Source: Labilibacter marinus (GTDB lineage Bacteria; Bacteroidota; Bacteroidia; Bacteroidales; Marinilabiliaceae). Taken from it: a DNA stretch of 64,000 nt. This document shows, piece by piece, positions 1-7,562 of this stretch. The notes under the pieces were generated by a model. The model worked only from the letters and a program-made list of their open reading frames with translations, ran no database searches and was not told where the DNA came from. The stretch is from positions 1 to 64,000 of the forward strand of contig NZ_LXYE02000008.1 in the NCBI RefSeq assembly GCF_001659685.2, in the 5' to 3' direction. The position numbers were made by a program, and so were the translations under genes. Within the stretch, counting starts at the first letter, position 1. Each line of letters opens with the position of its first letter.

Positions 1-34
1 CAATAATTCTAATAAATAACTTAAACACATTAAC

Positions 35-475
35 ATGAGAAAAGCGTTTTTAATTACAGTAATTGCATTTTTTGCCATCAGTTATGTGCATGCACAAGAA
101 GTTGGTCTTCGTTTTGGAGATGTATCTGGAGGCAATGTGGCTATAGATGGTGTTTTTAGTACAGGAAACTTTAGCCGAATTCATGCAGATGTTTCATTTG
201 GTAATGGCGGTATGGGTATTGATGCGCTTTGGGACTTTTTGTATATGCCACTGGGTAAAGAAGCTTTTAACTGGTATGTAGGAGCAGGACCCTATGCCTT
301 TATTGGTAATGATTTTGCTCTTGGGGCAGTGGGAGAAATTGGACTTGAATATCAGTTTAAAGAAGTTCCATTGGTTGTAGGAGCTGATTGGAGACCAGGA
401 CTCCAAATTATTGATAATACTAATTTATTTGCTGGTGGCTTTGGTTTAAACGTGCGTTGGGTATTTGGTAAATAA
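35..475 (+). CDS. small secreted outer-membrane beta-barrel-like protein
   Basis: A 146-residue protein. Residues 1-20 form a Sec signal peptide (hydrophobic core, cleavage expected after ALA/HA before QEVGL). The rest is made of alternating hydrophobic/polar stretches rich in Gly, Phe and Trp, and it ends in ...VRWVFGK, which resembles the amphipathic final strand of small outer-membrane barrels. No catalytic motif is visible and no family is recognised with certainty. It stands alone, with an A-rich leader before the ATG and a strong hairpin terminator about 75 bp after the stop. It may be a structural porin-like barrel or an OmpW/PorT-type small barrel; that is an inference from composition only. 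Confidence 0.7.
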   Translation: MRKAFLITVIAFFAISYVHAQEVGLRFGDVSGGNVAIDGVFSTGNFSRIHADVSFGNGGMGIDALWDFLYMPLGKEAFNWYVGAGPYAFIGNDFALGAVGEIGLEYQFKEVPLVVGADWRPGLQIIDNTNLFAGGFGLNVRWVFGK

Positions 476-549
476 ATCGCTTTAATTAATTAGTAGGGTA
501 ACAATTCATAGTTGTAGCCCTAACTAAAAACAAAAGTATTAAATATGTT

Positions 550-597
550 AAGTTCAAGAGTATTTCCATTTATGGATTCATTCTTGAACTTTTTTAT
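550..597 (+). terminator. Rho-independent terminator
   Basis: A perfect 10-bp stem, AAGTTCAAGA (550-559) with TCTTGAACTT (582-591), is followed by a run of T. An inner TCCA/TGGA pair extends the hairpin. It ends the transcript of the barrel-like gene at 35-475. Confidence 0.8.
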
Positions 598-695
598 TTC
601 TATATGCACACAATACATTATCAATAACCCAAAGAAATGGGAAGAGGATAGGTTTAGTCATGGTTAATTTAACAATATTATTTTCTATATTTGGG

Positions 696-717
696 ATAAC
701 ATGTAGTTTCATGTTAT
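696..717. repeat. inverted repeat upstream of decayed lipoprotein gene
   Basis: ATAACATG (696-703) and CATGTTAT (710-717) form a perfect 8-bp inverted repeat with a 6-base spacer, 50 bp before the start of the broken lipoprotein gene. It may be a hairpin or an operator; nothing further decides it. Confidence 0.4.
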
Positions 718-766
718 TTATAAGTTGTACACCATTTAAATAGCATTGTGCAAATTGAGAATCAAC

Positions 767-1231
767 ATGATTAAGAATATAACAAACATTATTTCATTTT
801 TATCAATGCTCGTATTGATAAGTTCATGTTGTGGCTTGCATACCGAGATTGATTACAAATTCAACGATGTGAATATTAAAAGAGTTGATATTTGCGGAAA
901 ATCAACGTTTTATTACAATAAGATTGGTCAAGAGAAAATTGATGGACAGATATGGGCGGAATACTCGTGAATAAATGACGGATTTAGAGGATATTTAGTT
1001 TTTCAAGATAATGGAAAAGTTCTTCTACTATCTGGAGATGGTTACTTTCAATCAGAAAGAGTTGATTCGACACTTTTTGAATATAAACGAATTACTGCAA
1101 TTAATAGACCTGATTTGAAAGAAAATACTTATTTGATAATGTTATCAACGAGATATGAGAAAGAATTCAATGATACAACAGTTACAAAAGTGAAAGCTAC
1201 ATATAACATTGATGACAATGAGTGGTGGTAG
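767..1231 (+). pseudogene. small lipoprotein gene interrupted by an in-frame TGA
   Basis: From ATG 767 the reading frame encodes a lipoprotein signal (hydrophobic core then LISSCC) and about 67 residues, then meets TGA at 968-970. The same frame is open again for 86 codons up to TAG at 1229-1231 with protein-like composition (for example GYLVFQDNGKVLLLSGDGYF). A single base change at one codon therefore separates the two halves: no indel, no frame change. The simplest reading is a recent nonsense mutation or a sequencing error in an otherwise intact gene of about 154 codons. Recoding of TGA is possible but no supporting element is seen. An upstream in-frame ATG at 746 exists, but 767 fits the lipoprotein signal better. 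Function unknown. Confidence 0.7.
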
Positions 1232-1274
1232 AAACATTCTTTTTCATTAGTACATTCAGATAAGAGATTAAACA

Positions 1275-1550
1275 ATGAAAGATAAACTGTTAATCGACTC
1301 GGAATTTTTATCAATTTGTGAGCAAATTCAGAATGAGAATCTTGATTTAGAAGGTTGGAGTTTGCTTGAGAGTAGTGACCAATTTCAGATCGATGATTTT
1401 TGTGGAGGATTTGATGCGACTGAAGAAGAATTTTGTTTCAGCTACTATGACGAAAATAGGATTGAATACTGGTTTCAATTTCCTTTAACTGATATTGATA
1501 AATTTGTAAGTGGAGAAATTAAAGAGATAGAAATAAAAAAAGCAGAATAA
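1275..1550 (+). CDS. small acidic hypothetical protein
   Basis: A 91-residue soluble protein without signal peptide, very acidic and rich in aromatic residues (EEEFCFSYYDENRIEYWFQF), with a lysine-rich tail. No family recognised. It follows the broken lipoprotein gene by 43 bp and is followed by a long imperfect palindrome that resembles an integron-type recombination site. The context suggests a mobile cassette cargo gene (immunity-like or stress-related small proteins are typical), but the function cannot be read from the sequence. Confidence 0.6.
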   Translation: MKDKLLIDSEFLSICEQIQNENLDLEGWSLLESSDQFQIDDFCGGFDATEEEFCFSYYDENRIEYWFQFPLTDIDKFVSGEIKEIEIKKAE

Positions 1551-1554
1551 AAAC

Positions 1555-1691
1555 GGTGTACAACACGCGGTCATAAAACATTGCGCGGATAGTGCGATAT
1601 TTGAATTAAATAACACTTAATTAGCGGCTTAGTAGTTTGATAGTTTTGTGCTTCGAAATGTGTAACGTTTCATGCCGCCATCGTTACGGGC
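1555..1691 (+). repeat. attC-like imperfect palindrome between small genes
   Basis: The spacer after the 1275-1550 gene has ends that fold on each other. CGCGGTCATAAAACATT (1566-1582) pairs imperfectly with AACGTTTCATGCCGC (1664-1678), flanked by ACAAC (1560-1564) on the left and CGTTACGG (1682-1689) on the right. This AAC...GTT layout over about 130 bp is what attC sites and related cassette spacers in Bacteroidota look like. The core heptamers do not match the classical consensus exactly and no integrase is in the window, so the call is by shape and by my memory of similar spacers in this phylum. Confidence 0.4.
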
Positions 1692-1717
1692 AATTACTTA
1701 AAATGAATGCAATTAAA

Positions 1718-2023
1718 ATGAATATGAGACTTTACTCTTTATTTGGATTACTGATGATTGTATCAATATCTTATGGGCAGACTATTACCAAAGATCTTAA
1801 AGTAGTATCCAAATACTATGAAATTGAAGTTCTTTCTAACACTTCTCTTTCCTTTGCAAATTTTTATTCTGTACAGCCATTTAAAAATGAGTCAGAAGCA
1901 ATGATTTACTATAAAAATATTGTTGATCTTTTAAATATATCATTCACTCCTTTATCTGATAAATTGGCAGCTGATAGAAAAAAATATGAGTTTTCTTTAG
2001 ACTATGAAAATAAATACAACTGA
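1718..2023 (+). CDS. small secreted hypothetical protein
   Basis: About 101 residues from ATG 1718. The frame is open from 1637, but its first 22 codons lie inside the palindromic spacer, so a start at 1703, 1718 or 1724 is more likely. The start at 1718 gives a compact Sec signal (RLYSLFGLLMIVSISYGQ) with cleavage before or after the Gln. The mature part is short, mixed alpha/beta in character and has no Cys. No family recognised. The length suggests a complete but minimal secreted protein, or the N-terminal remnant of a longer one. Confidence 0.5.
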   Translation: MNMRLYSLFGLLMIVSISYGQTITKDLKVVSKYYEIEVLSNTSLSFANFYSVQPFKNESEAMIYYKNIVDLLNISFTPLSDKLAADRKKYEFSLDYENKYN

Positions 2024-2104
2024 TAGAATGACAGCTGCTAAGGCAGTAAATATAATATAAGTAAATTAGTGGTTACGGATTTTTTTGCACATTTAATCAG
2101 CTCC

Positions 2105-2123
2105 GCCAAATTTTTGATTTGGC
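2105..2123 (+). repeat. hairpin in second cassette-like spacer
   Basis: GCCAAAT (2105-2111) and ATTTGGC (2117-2123) form a perfect 7-bp stem with a TTTTG loop inside the 172-bp spacer 2024-2195. The surrounding sequence (GCTCCGCCAAAT..., later TTCGTTAG and CTACGTT) resembles the second common type of palindromic spacer between small cassette-borne genes in Bacteroidota. That comparison is from memory and unverified. Confidence 0.4.
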
Positions 2124-2195
2124 TTAGTTAAGTTTTAGTTCGTTAGATGGTCATACGCATATACCTAGCCTACGTTCTTTAGAATCAACAATACC

Positions 2196-2687
2196 ATGCA
2201 AATCAAAAAAATAAACTTCAGTAGTCATATTAGGAATTTTAAAAATACTTTAATATCAATATTTATTGGTGTTGTAATATCAGCTATTTATTATTTTATA
2301 AATGATGGTGATACTAAGGTGATATACATTTTTGGAGTTGCTTATATACTAGCCTTGATACCTGTGCTTTTAATACACGTAAACTACAATAAGATTGATA
2401 AAAACAAACAGATATCTGTAAATATAAATCTCCATTCTATCGAAATACATGAGAATGGCAAAAGAACTAAAATTGAAGTTAAAGATATTCTGAGCATCAT
2501 TTTAACGACAGGGCTAGAGAGAAGTGCAAGTTCTCTTTGGAGTAACTATTACTTCTATCAAATAGATTTAAAAAATGGAAAAACAATTTTAATTACTTCA
2601 TTATTATTAAAACAAAAAGAGTTCCCTTTTGTAGTTGATACTAAGCAAAATATAGCTTTCCCCTTTGCTAAAAAATTAAGCGCTTAA
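2196..2687 (+). CDS. two-helix membrane protein with small C-terminal soluble domain
   Basis: A 163-residue protein with two adjacent transmembrane helices (about residues 17-36 and 44-63) followed by a roughly 95-residue domain of short strands. The pattern (ISVNINLHSIEIHENGKRTKIEVKDILSIIL ... YYFYQIDLKNGKTILITSLL) resembles bacterial PH-like domains that sit behind a membrane hairpin. No catalytic residues. Probably an inner-membrane accessory protein; function unknown. It is the last of the run of small unrelated genes at the left end of the window. Low-complexity, Lys/Ile-rich codon use matches its neighbours. Confidence 0.6.
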   Translation: MQIKKINFSSHIRNFKNTLISIFIGVVISAIYYFINDGDTKVIYIFGVAYILALIPVLLIHVNYNKIDKNKQISVNINLHSIEIHENGKRTKIEVKDILSIILTTGLERSASSLWSNYYFYQIDLKNGKTILITSLLLKQKEFPFVVDTKQNIAFPFAKKLSA

Positions 2688-2739
2688 TAAGGAAAAATGT
2701 AATTATTAAGATAGTCTTTCTCTTCAATTTTGTCTTTTT

Positions 2740-2841
2740 TTCGCCTTTTCTTCGAGCCCGCTTCGCAACTCCTTCGCAAAAGCTTCGCATTTCTTCGCAG
2801 TCTGTTCGCAAACGGTTCGGAAAAGCTTCGCCGTAGCGGCG
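2740..2841. repeat. degenerate 11-bp tandem repeat (TTCGCA-nnnn-C)
   Basis: TTCG begins at 2740, 2751, 2762, 2773, 2784, 2794, 2805, 2816 and 2827: nine units with steps of 11 bp except one of 10. Unit consensus is TTCGCAnnnnC; the last unit runs into a perfect CGCCG-TAG-CGGCG hairpin (2829-2841). The tract is GC-richer than its surroundings. It occupies the 320-bp gap between the membrane protein and trhO, which holds no other gene that I can see. Confidence 0.7.
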
Positions 2842-2980
2842 TGAATATGCTGTGGAGCTACTGTGAAAAAAGTGTAGTGATGACTTGGAGTTAGATAAGA
2901 GTTGTATGATTCTTAATAGTTCTTTCTCTTTTTTGAACTTAAAATCTCTTAAATCTATTTTAAGACCTTTATATCTTTAT

Positions 2981-2988
2981 TATATTTG
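2981..2988 (+). promoter_or_regulatory. TAnnTTTG promoter element of trhO
   Basis: TATATTTG matches the Bacteroidota sigma-ABfr -7 consensus TAnnTTTG and lies 20 bp before the trhO start codon, a usual distance. The -33 side is only T-rich, without a clear TTG. Confidence 0.6.
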
Positions 2989-3007
2989 CACAAATTTTTA
3001 AGCACAT

Positions 3008-4033
3008 ATGGATCCGAATAAAGGTAGAACCGATTTAATTAACAGACTAAGCCCCGAAGAACTTCAACGTAAGTTAGATAATGAAACGTTTACACGAAAA
3101 ACGGTTTCGTTTTATAGATATGTGATGGTTGAAAATCCGGGTGAGTTAAGAAATCAGTTATTTAAAGCTTGGAAAGAGTTGGATTGTTTGGGTAGGATAT
3201 ATGTGGCGAACGAGGGCATTAACGCACAAATGAATGTACCAGCGCATAACTGGGATCAGTTTGTCGCCTTTATTCAAAGTCACGAATACCTAAAAGATAT
3301 TCCTTTTAAAATTGCGGTGGAGGATGATGGAAAATCCTTTTTAAAGTTGCAGATAAAAGTCCGCCAAAAGATTGTGGCCGATGGTTTAAACGATGATGAG
3401 TTTGATGTAACCAATGTAGGAAACCATTTGGATGCCAAAGAATGGAACCAGGCCATGGATCAAGGAGCTTTGGTAGTAGATATGCGTAATCATTACGAGA
3501 GCGAGGTAGGTAAATTTGAAGGTGCAATAACACCTAAAGCAGAGACTTTTTCGGAGGAACTGCCCGAAGTACTGGAAATATTAAAAGGCAAGCAAGATGA
3601 AAAGGTATTGTTGTACTGTACAGGTGGTGTGCGATGCGAGAAGACCAGTGCCTTTTTAAAGCATCATGGTTTTAAAGATGTTAACCAGTTGCTAGGTGGC
3701 ATTATCGATTATAAACGCCAGGTAGACCAAACCCAGGAAGAGAATAAGTTTCAAGGTAAAAACTTTGTGTTTGATAATCGATTAGGAGAACGTATTAGCG
3801 ATGAGGTTATCAGCACCTGCCATCAATGTGGAGAAACTTGTGATACCCATGTTAATTGTTCTAACGTGCGATGCAATTTGCTGTTTATCCAGTGTAATAA
3901 TTGTGGCACTACCAATCATGGTGCATGTTCCGATTCGTGTAAAGAGTACATTTTAGCAACGCCCGAAAGAAAAATTGAACTGGAAAATATACATCAGTAT
4001 AAACCCAATAAACGTTATTTTAAAATGGCGTAA
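3008..4033 (+). CDS. trhO: tRNA uridine(34) hydroxylase TrhO (YceA family, rhodanese-type)
   Basis: A 341-residue cytoplasmic protein of the UPF0176/YceA family, which hydroxylates U34 of tRNAs to ho5U as the first step of wobble uridine modification. The N-terminal acylphosphatase-like domain (about 30-130) contains the family signature around GRIYVANEGINAQ. The central rhodanese domain (about 140-250) carries the active loop CTGGVRCEK with Cys204. The C-terminal Cys-rich part (CHQCGETCDTHVNCSNVRC, later CNNCGTTNHGACSDSC) looks like a zinc-binding ribbon, as usual in the longer members. It is monocistronic, with a good promoter upstream and a large nested inverted repeat right after the stop. 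Length is normal for the family. Confidence 0.93.
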   Translation: MDPNKGRTDLINRLSPEELQRKLDNETFTRKTVSFYRYVMVENPGELRNQLFKAWKELDCLGRIYVANEGINAQMNVPAHNWDQFVAFIQSHEYLKDIPFKIAVEDDGKSFLKLQIKVRQKIVADGLNDDEFDVTNVGNHLDAKEWNQAMDQGALVVDMRNHYESEVGKFEGAITPKAETFSEELPEVLEILKGKQDEKVLLYCTGGVRCEKTSAFLKHHGFKDVNQLLGGIIDYKRQVDQTQEENKFQGKNFVFDNRLGERISDEVISTCHQCGETCDTHVNCSNVRCNLLFIQCNNCGTTNHGACSDSCKEYILATPERKIELENIHQYKPNKRYFKMA

Positions 4034-4035
4034 AT

Positions 4036-4111
4036 GGGAGGGAAGTTATTCAGTTGTGTTGTGATATCGTGATGCAAGGTAAGCGCGAAATCACGATACA
4101 ACGAAACTCCC
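4036..4111 (+). terminator. nested inverted repeat at the 3' end of trhO
   Basis: GGGAG (4036-4040) pairs with CTCCC (4107-4111), and inside this TATCGTGAT (4065-4073) pairs with ATCACGATA (4090-4098). The structure begins 3 bp after the trhO stop. There is no T-run, so it may act as a 3' end stabiliser rather than a classical terminator. Confidence 0.4.
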
Positions 4112-4146
4112 CTTAAACCCTTGCAGTCACACCCAGAAGACTTTTG

Positions 4147-4251
4147 TCCTCACCTCTTTGCCCTCATCTCTCACCCTTTAGCTCTCATCCCTTAGCTCAC
4201 TTCCTTTCTCCGTTTTCCCTTCTCCTTTTTCCGTTCTCCCTTCTCCGCCCT
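4147..4251. repeat. pyrimidine-strand heptamer tandem repeat, 15 units
   Basis: The tract can be read as 15 consecutive 7-bp units without a phase break: TCCTCAC, CTCTTTG, CCCTCAT, CTCTCAC, CCTTTAG, CTCTCAT, CCCTTAG, CTCACTT, CCTTTCT, CCGTTTT, CCCTTCT, CCTTTTT, CCGTTCT, CCCTTCT, CCGCCCT. The strand is almost free of A and G except at fixed unit positions. It lies in the 358-bp gap between trhO and the AOR gene. A 7-bp period does not fit a coding function. Confidence 0.7.
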
Positions 4252-4300
4252 TGGGCTTATTTCAGATAAAATAATGCCATGATGTGTTAAAATCCGTTGA

Positions 4301-4388
4301 GTCTAATTTGTGGGTTTCAATTTACTTTGAAAAATCAGAAAATGTGCAGTTTAAAAGCTGCTCCCCACAAACAAATTAAAACTTAGAC
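4301..4388 (+). promoter_or_regulatory. structured leader of the AOR gene (candidate cis-regulatory RNA)
   Basis: Three paired elements nest in the 90 bases before the start codon: GTCTAA (4301-4306) with TTAGAC (4383-4388), TTTGTGGG (4307-4314) with CCCACAAA (4364-4371), and an inner hairpin GCAG...CTGC (4346-4361). The outermost stem ends 3 bases before the ATG at 4392, so folding would cover the ribosome binding region. Part of the left arm, TAATTTG, also resembles a -7 promoter element; if transcription starts there, the left arm would not be in the RNA. Confidence 0.4.
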
Positions 4389-4391
4389 GAA

Positions 4392-6308
4392 ATGACATCT
4401 GGATGTAGAAACAAGATTCTTAGAATTAATCTAAGCAATGGAAGTATCACTACCGAACAACCTGGAGAAGCCTTTTTTAGAAAATACATGGGAGGTAAAG
4501 CCTTGGCCGCTTACTATCTGAATAAAGAGGTAAGTGGAGAATGCGATGCCCTGAGCCCTGAAAATAAATTAATAGTAGCACCCAGTGTTATTACAGGTTC
4601 TCCCATTGCAGGAACTTCCAGGTTTACGGTGGCAGCTAAGTCGCCCTTATCAGATGCTTTTGGAAATTCGGAAGCGGGTGGTTTTTGGGGACCTGAATTA
4701 AAGTTTGCAGGTTACGATGCAGTTATTGTTGAAGGTAAAGCGGCTGAGCCATGTTATATCAGTATTAATAACGATAAAATAGAAATTAAAAAGGCAGACC
4801 ATCTTTGGGGTAAAGAAACAGGGCCCGTTCAGGATGCCATCAGAGAAGAGATGGGGAATAAAAGAGTAAAAGTATTGCAGACTGGTCCCGCTGGCGAAAA
4901 AATGGTACGCGTGGCTGCTATCAGTAATAACCTAAACCATTGGAATGGCCGTTGTGGATTGGGAGCGGTGTTTGGTTCTAAAAACTTGCGTGCTATTGCC
5001 GTTATTGGCGATAACAAAGAGTTTATGAAAGAGGCCGACAAAATTAAAGAATATGCCAAGTGGTTTGGTAGTAATATGGAGCGCGCAGGACTTAAGGAAT
5101 ATGGCGATTCAGGTACATTCTCTATTGTTTCTATATTGAGTAACATGGGTATTTTGCCAACTAAAAACTTTCAGTTTGGTGAGTTTGAACATGCCGATGC
5201 CATTGATGGTAACCTTATGAAAGAGCAGTTGCGCGTAAAAAGAGAATCATGTTTTGCTTGTCCTGTCCGCTGTAAGCAAGTGGTTAAACACGAGTCGGAA
5301 GACGAAACGCGCAATGTAGATCCGCAATATGGTGGGCCAGAGTACGAATCGATTGGTGCTTTGGGTTCAAACTGCGGTGTGGCGGATGTAATTGCAGTTT
5401 GTAAGGCCAACGAGATGGTTACACGTTTTGGTATGGATTCTATTGGAACAGGTATGACCATTGCTTTTGCCATGGAGTGTTTCGAAAAAGGCATCATCAC
5501 AAAAGAAGATACGGGTGGTATAGAGCTAACTTTTGGTAATCATGAAGCCTTGATTCAAATGATTGAGCAGATGGCTTACCGTAAAGGTTTTGGTGATGTA
5601 CTGGCCGAAGGAACGTATAGAGCCGCTCAAAAAATTGGTAATGGAGCCGAGAAATTAGCCATTACTTCTAAAAAGACTGAGTTTGCAGCGCATGAGCCGC
5701 GTGGTAAATGGAATGTAGGTTTAGGATATGCTGTTTCACCTAATGGTGCCGACCATATTGTAGTGGAACATGATCACTGTTTTATGGGGGAGCCTAATAC
5801 CGATCCAGATGCATTGGGGCCTGGCGATTTATTTCCGATTTTCCGTTATGGTATCCGCGAGCCTTTTGAGCCTATGTCATTAGATGGAAATAAGCTAAGA
5901 GCTTTTGTGGTGTTACAACGTTTATGGAGTATCATGGATACCTTGGATATCTGTATTTTTGTGGCAGAACCAAGTCGTAGAATGATAACCCTTGAAAAAC
6001 TGCCGGAGCTGGTGAGTCAAATTACAGGATGGGATGTAACGCTAGAGGAATTGGTCGCAGTATCGGAAAGAGGAATTGTTTTATCCAGGTTGTTTAACGC
6101 CAAGTGTGGTATTACGAGTAAGGACGAAACTTTACCCGAAAGAATGTTTGAACCACTAGGCAATGGTGCCATTGAAGGAGCTAAAATTCCAAGAGATGAG
6201 TTTGAAGAAGCCAAAAAATTTTATTACCAAATGACAGGTATGGACGAAGAAGGAGCTCCGTTACCAGGTAAATTATTAGAGATGAAGTTAGAAGAGTTTA
6301 TGGCATAA
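4392..6308 (+). CDS. aor: aldehyde:ferredoxin oxidoreductase (tungsten/molybdenum bis-pterin enzyme)
   Basis: A 638-residue cytoplasmic enzyme oxidising aldehydes to carboxylic acids with ferredoxin as electron partner. The N-terminal pterin-binding domain (about 5-210) starts with the typical NKILRINLSNGSI and contains GGKALAAYYL and TGSPIAGTSRFTVAAKSPLSD. The C-terminal domains (about 215-630) carry the [4Fe-4S] ligands C287, C290 and C294 (CFACPVRC) and C521 (DTLDICIF), matching the CxxCxxxC plus distal Cys pattern of this family. All key residues are present and the length is normal. It is a single gene between a structured leader and a strong terminator. The metal is probably tungsten, but Mo cannot be excluded. 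No ferredoxin or cofactor gene is adjacent. Confidence 0.93.
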   Translation: MTSGCRNKILRINLSNGSITTEQPGEAFFRKYMGGKALAAYYLNKEVSGECDALSPENKLIVAPSVITGSPIAGTSRFTVAAKSPLSDAFGNSEAGGFWGPELKFAGYDAVIVEGKAAEPCYISINNDKIEIKKADHLWGKETGPVQDAIREEMGNKRVKVLQTGPAGEKMVRVAAISNNLNHWNGRCGLGAVFGSKNLRAIAVIGDNKEFMKEADKIKEYAKWFGSNMERAGLKEYGDSGTFSIVSILSNMGILPTKNFQFGEFEHADAIDGNLMKEQLRVKRESCFACPVRCKQVVKHESEDETRNVDPQYGGPEYESIGALGSNCGVADVIAVCKANEMVTRFGMDSIGTGMTIAFAMECFEKGIITKEDTGGIELTFGNHEALIQMIEQMAYRKGFGDVLAEGTYRAAQKIGNGAEKLAITSKKTEFAAHEPRGKWNVGLGYAVSPNGADHIVVEHDHCFMGEPNTDPDALGPGDLFPIFRYGIREPFEPMSLDGNKLRAFVVLQRLWSIMDTLDICIFVAEPSRRMITLEKLPELVSQITGWDVTLEELVAVSERGIVLSRLFNAKCGITSKDETLPERMFEPLGNGAIEGAKIPRDEFEEAKKFYYQMTGMDEEGAPLPGKLLEMKLEEFMA

Positions 6309-6335
6309 TCTATAACGATTATATAGTTAGCTAAT

Positions 6336-6375
6336 AGGCTTAACAGAGGAAACGTTCTTTGTTAAGCCTTTTCTC
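6336..6375 (+). terminator. Rho-independent terminator of the AOR gene
   Basis: AGGCTTAACA (6336-6345) pairs perfectly with TGTTAAGCCT (6360-6369), extended by GAG/CTT, followed by TTTCTCGTTTT. Confidence 0.8.
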
Positions 6376-6514
6376 GTTTTAAGATTTCTTCTTTCTGGGT
6401 CTTTCGATACGATTACTATAAATGCACTAAGCTTGTTCTTTGAAGTAAACTCCGTGAATTTCAAATAACAGCCTCGAATGTTTGCACTATTCCATGCTAT
6501 TTTAAATTATTGTA

Positions 6515-6522
6515 TACATTTG
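6515..6522 (+). promoter_or_regulatory. TAnnTTTG promoter element
   Basis: TACATTTG fits the -7 consensus and lies 20 bp before ATG 6543. It overlaps the start of the longer open frame (ATG 6510), which argues that 6543 is the real start of the downstream gene. Confidence 0.6.
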
Positions 6523-6542
6523 TTGTTCATTTAAATATATGC

Positions 6543-7004
6543 ATGAGCCAATTATTAGAAATAAAAAAGCAACTAAGCGCCAAGGTGGTGGAAATTTTAG
6601 ATGAGAAAATTGACACCTTGAATACTCAATTATCTTCGGCTAAAGAATCGCGCGATAGTGATACTAAAAGTAGCGTTGGCGATAAGTACGAAACCAGTCG
6701 TGCTATGATGCATATTGAGATAGCGAAGAACGAAGCTCAGCTAAGTAATTTTCTCAAGCTGAAGAATCAGGTATCTAAGATAAATGTAAGTCAAGCAAAT
6801 AGTGAAGTTGGTTTTGGAACAGTTGTGATTACCAATAAAGGCAATTATTTTGTTTCAGTAGCTATTGGTAAACTTTCGATTGAGGCAGGTGAGTTCTATT
6901 CCATTTCTATGGTATCACCCATTGGTAAAAAAATGGCTGGACTCAAAGCAGGAGATAAATTTACATTTCAGGAGCAAACCATAGTGATTAAGGATATTGT
7001 TTAA
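6543..7004 (+). CDS. GreA/GreB-like transcript cleavage factor family protein
   Basis: A 153-residue cytoplasmic protein. Residues 1-80 form a charged helical hairpin (coiled-coil type), and the last 65 residues have the FKBP-like fold signature of GreA/GreB C-termini, with SPIGKKMAGLKAGDKFTF in the place of the SPLGKALLGKKVGD motif. It would bind RNA polymerase near the secondary channel; the acidic tip needed for transcript cleavage is not obvious, so it may be a regulatory paralogue (Rnk/DksA-like use) rather than a true Gre factor. Such proteins in Bacteroidota are often mis-named 3-oxoacyl-ACP synthase. The upstream promoter supports the chosen start. It converges with the RNase H gene. 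Confidence 0.7.
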   Translation: MSQLLEIKKQLSAKVVEILDEKIDTLNTQLSSAKESRDSDTKSSVGDKYETSRAMMHIEIAKNEAQLSNFLKLKNQVSKINVSQANSEVGFGTVVITNKGNYFVSVAIGKLSIEAGEFYSISMVSPIGKKMAGLKAGDKFTFQEQTIVIKDIV

Positions 7005-7058
7005 GCATTTAGTAGAATTATTGTTCGTTGGAATTACTTTTAACATTCTACATTATAA

Positions 7059-7562
7059 CTAAATAAACTCTTTACCCTGATTACGCTTAATCTCACTTCT
7101 TAAGGCCTTCCTCGAAGCTTTATCAACTAGTGTAAAGAGCTTGTCAAGGCTTGTTTTGTCGCTAGATTTTTGATGCCCTTTTATCTTAATGAATTCAATA
7201 TTGAGCCCATCAATCAACTGATAAAACTGCTGGTATAACTCGGTATTGATTACTTTTTTACCACTCGCTGTTAAATACTTATTCTTCTCCAATTTTTCGC
7301 GACGTGAGAGTAAGGATAGAATATTCTGAGAATCGGTATAAGCCGAAATATTACCTTTATAATCCTTTAAGTTTTCAAGCGCAAAAAGCAATATCTGTAA
7401 TTCTAATTTGGTAGATGAGGTATCTATAAATTGCTTGATACATAAGCTTTGTTTAGCATCCTCAATAGAACTATTCAAATCTTCTACAATTAAAGATGCA
7501 CCAAAGCCAAGCTTAGTTTGTGTATGAACACTTCCATCCGTAAAAAGGTAAATCTGCTTCAT
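7059..7562 (-). CDS. ribonuclease H family protein
   Basis: A 167-residue protein from the start MKQIYLFTDGS; a longer frame upstream adds 23 residues without homologous character. The RNase H fold is clear: D9 (FTDGS), E54 (TKLELQ), D77 (YTDSQ) and D147 (LVDKASR) supply the DEDD metal-binding set, and KGHQK before the last Asp is also typical. It would cleave RNA of RNA/DNA hybrids. It is shorter and more divergent than E. coli RNase HI and has no hybrid-binding N-terminal domain, so it is probably a second RNase H-like enzyme. It is transcribed divergently from acs. Confidence 0.85.
   Translation of the reverse strand: MKQIYLFTDGSVHTQTKLGFGASLIVEDLNSSIEDAKQSLCIKQFIDTSSTKLELQILLFALENLKDYKGNISAYTDSQNILSLLSRREKLEKNKYLTASGKKVINTELYQQFYQLIDGLNIEFIKIKGHQKSSDKTSLDKLFTLVDKASRKALRSEIKRNQGKEFI

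Noticed and set aside
1637-1702. N-terminal extension of the 1718-2023 gene from ATG 1637
   Set aside because: The first 22 codons lie in the palindromic spacer and would precede the signal peptide.
4147-4251. Possible CRISPR-like array in the pyrimidine tract
   Set aside because: Units are 7 bp, contiguous and degenerate, without spacers; no cas genes in the window.
4829-5500. Minus-strand open frames inside the AOR gene
   Set aside because: Shadows of a complete and well-supported coding sequence on the other strand; rich in Ser/Pro as usual for antisense frames.
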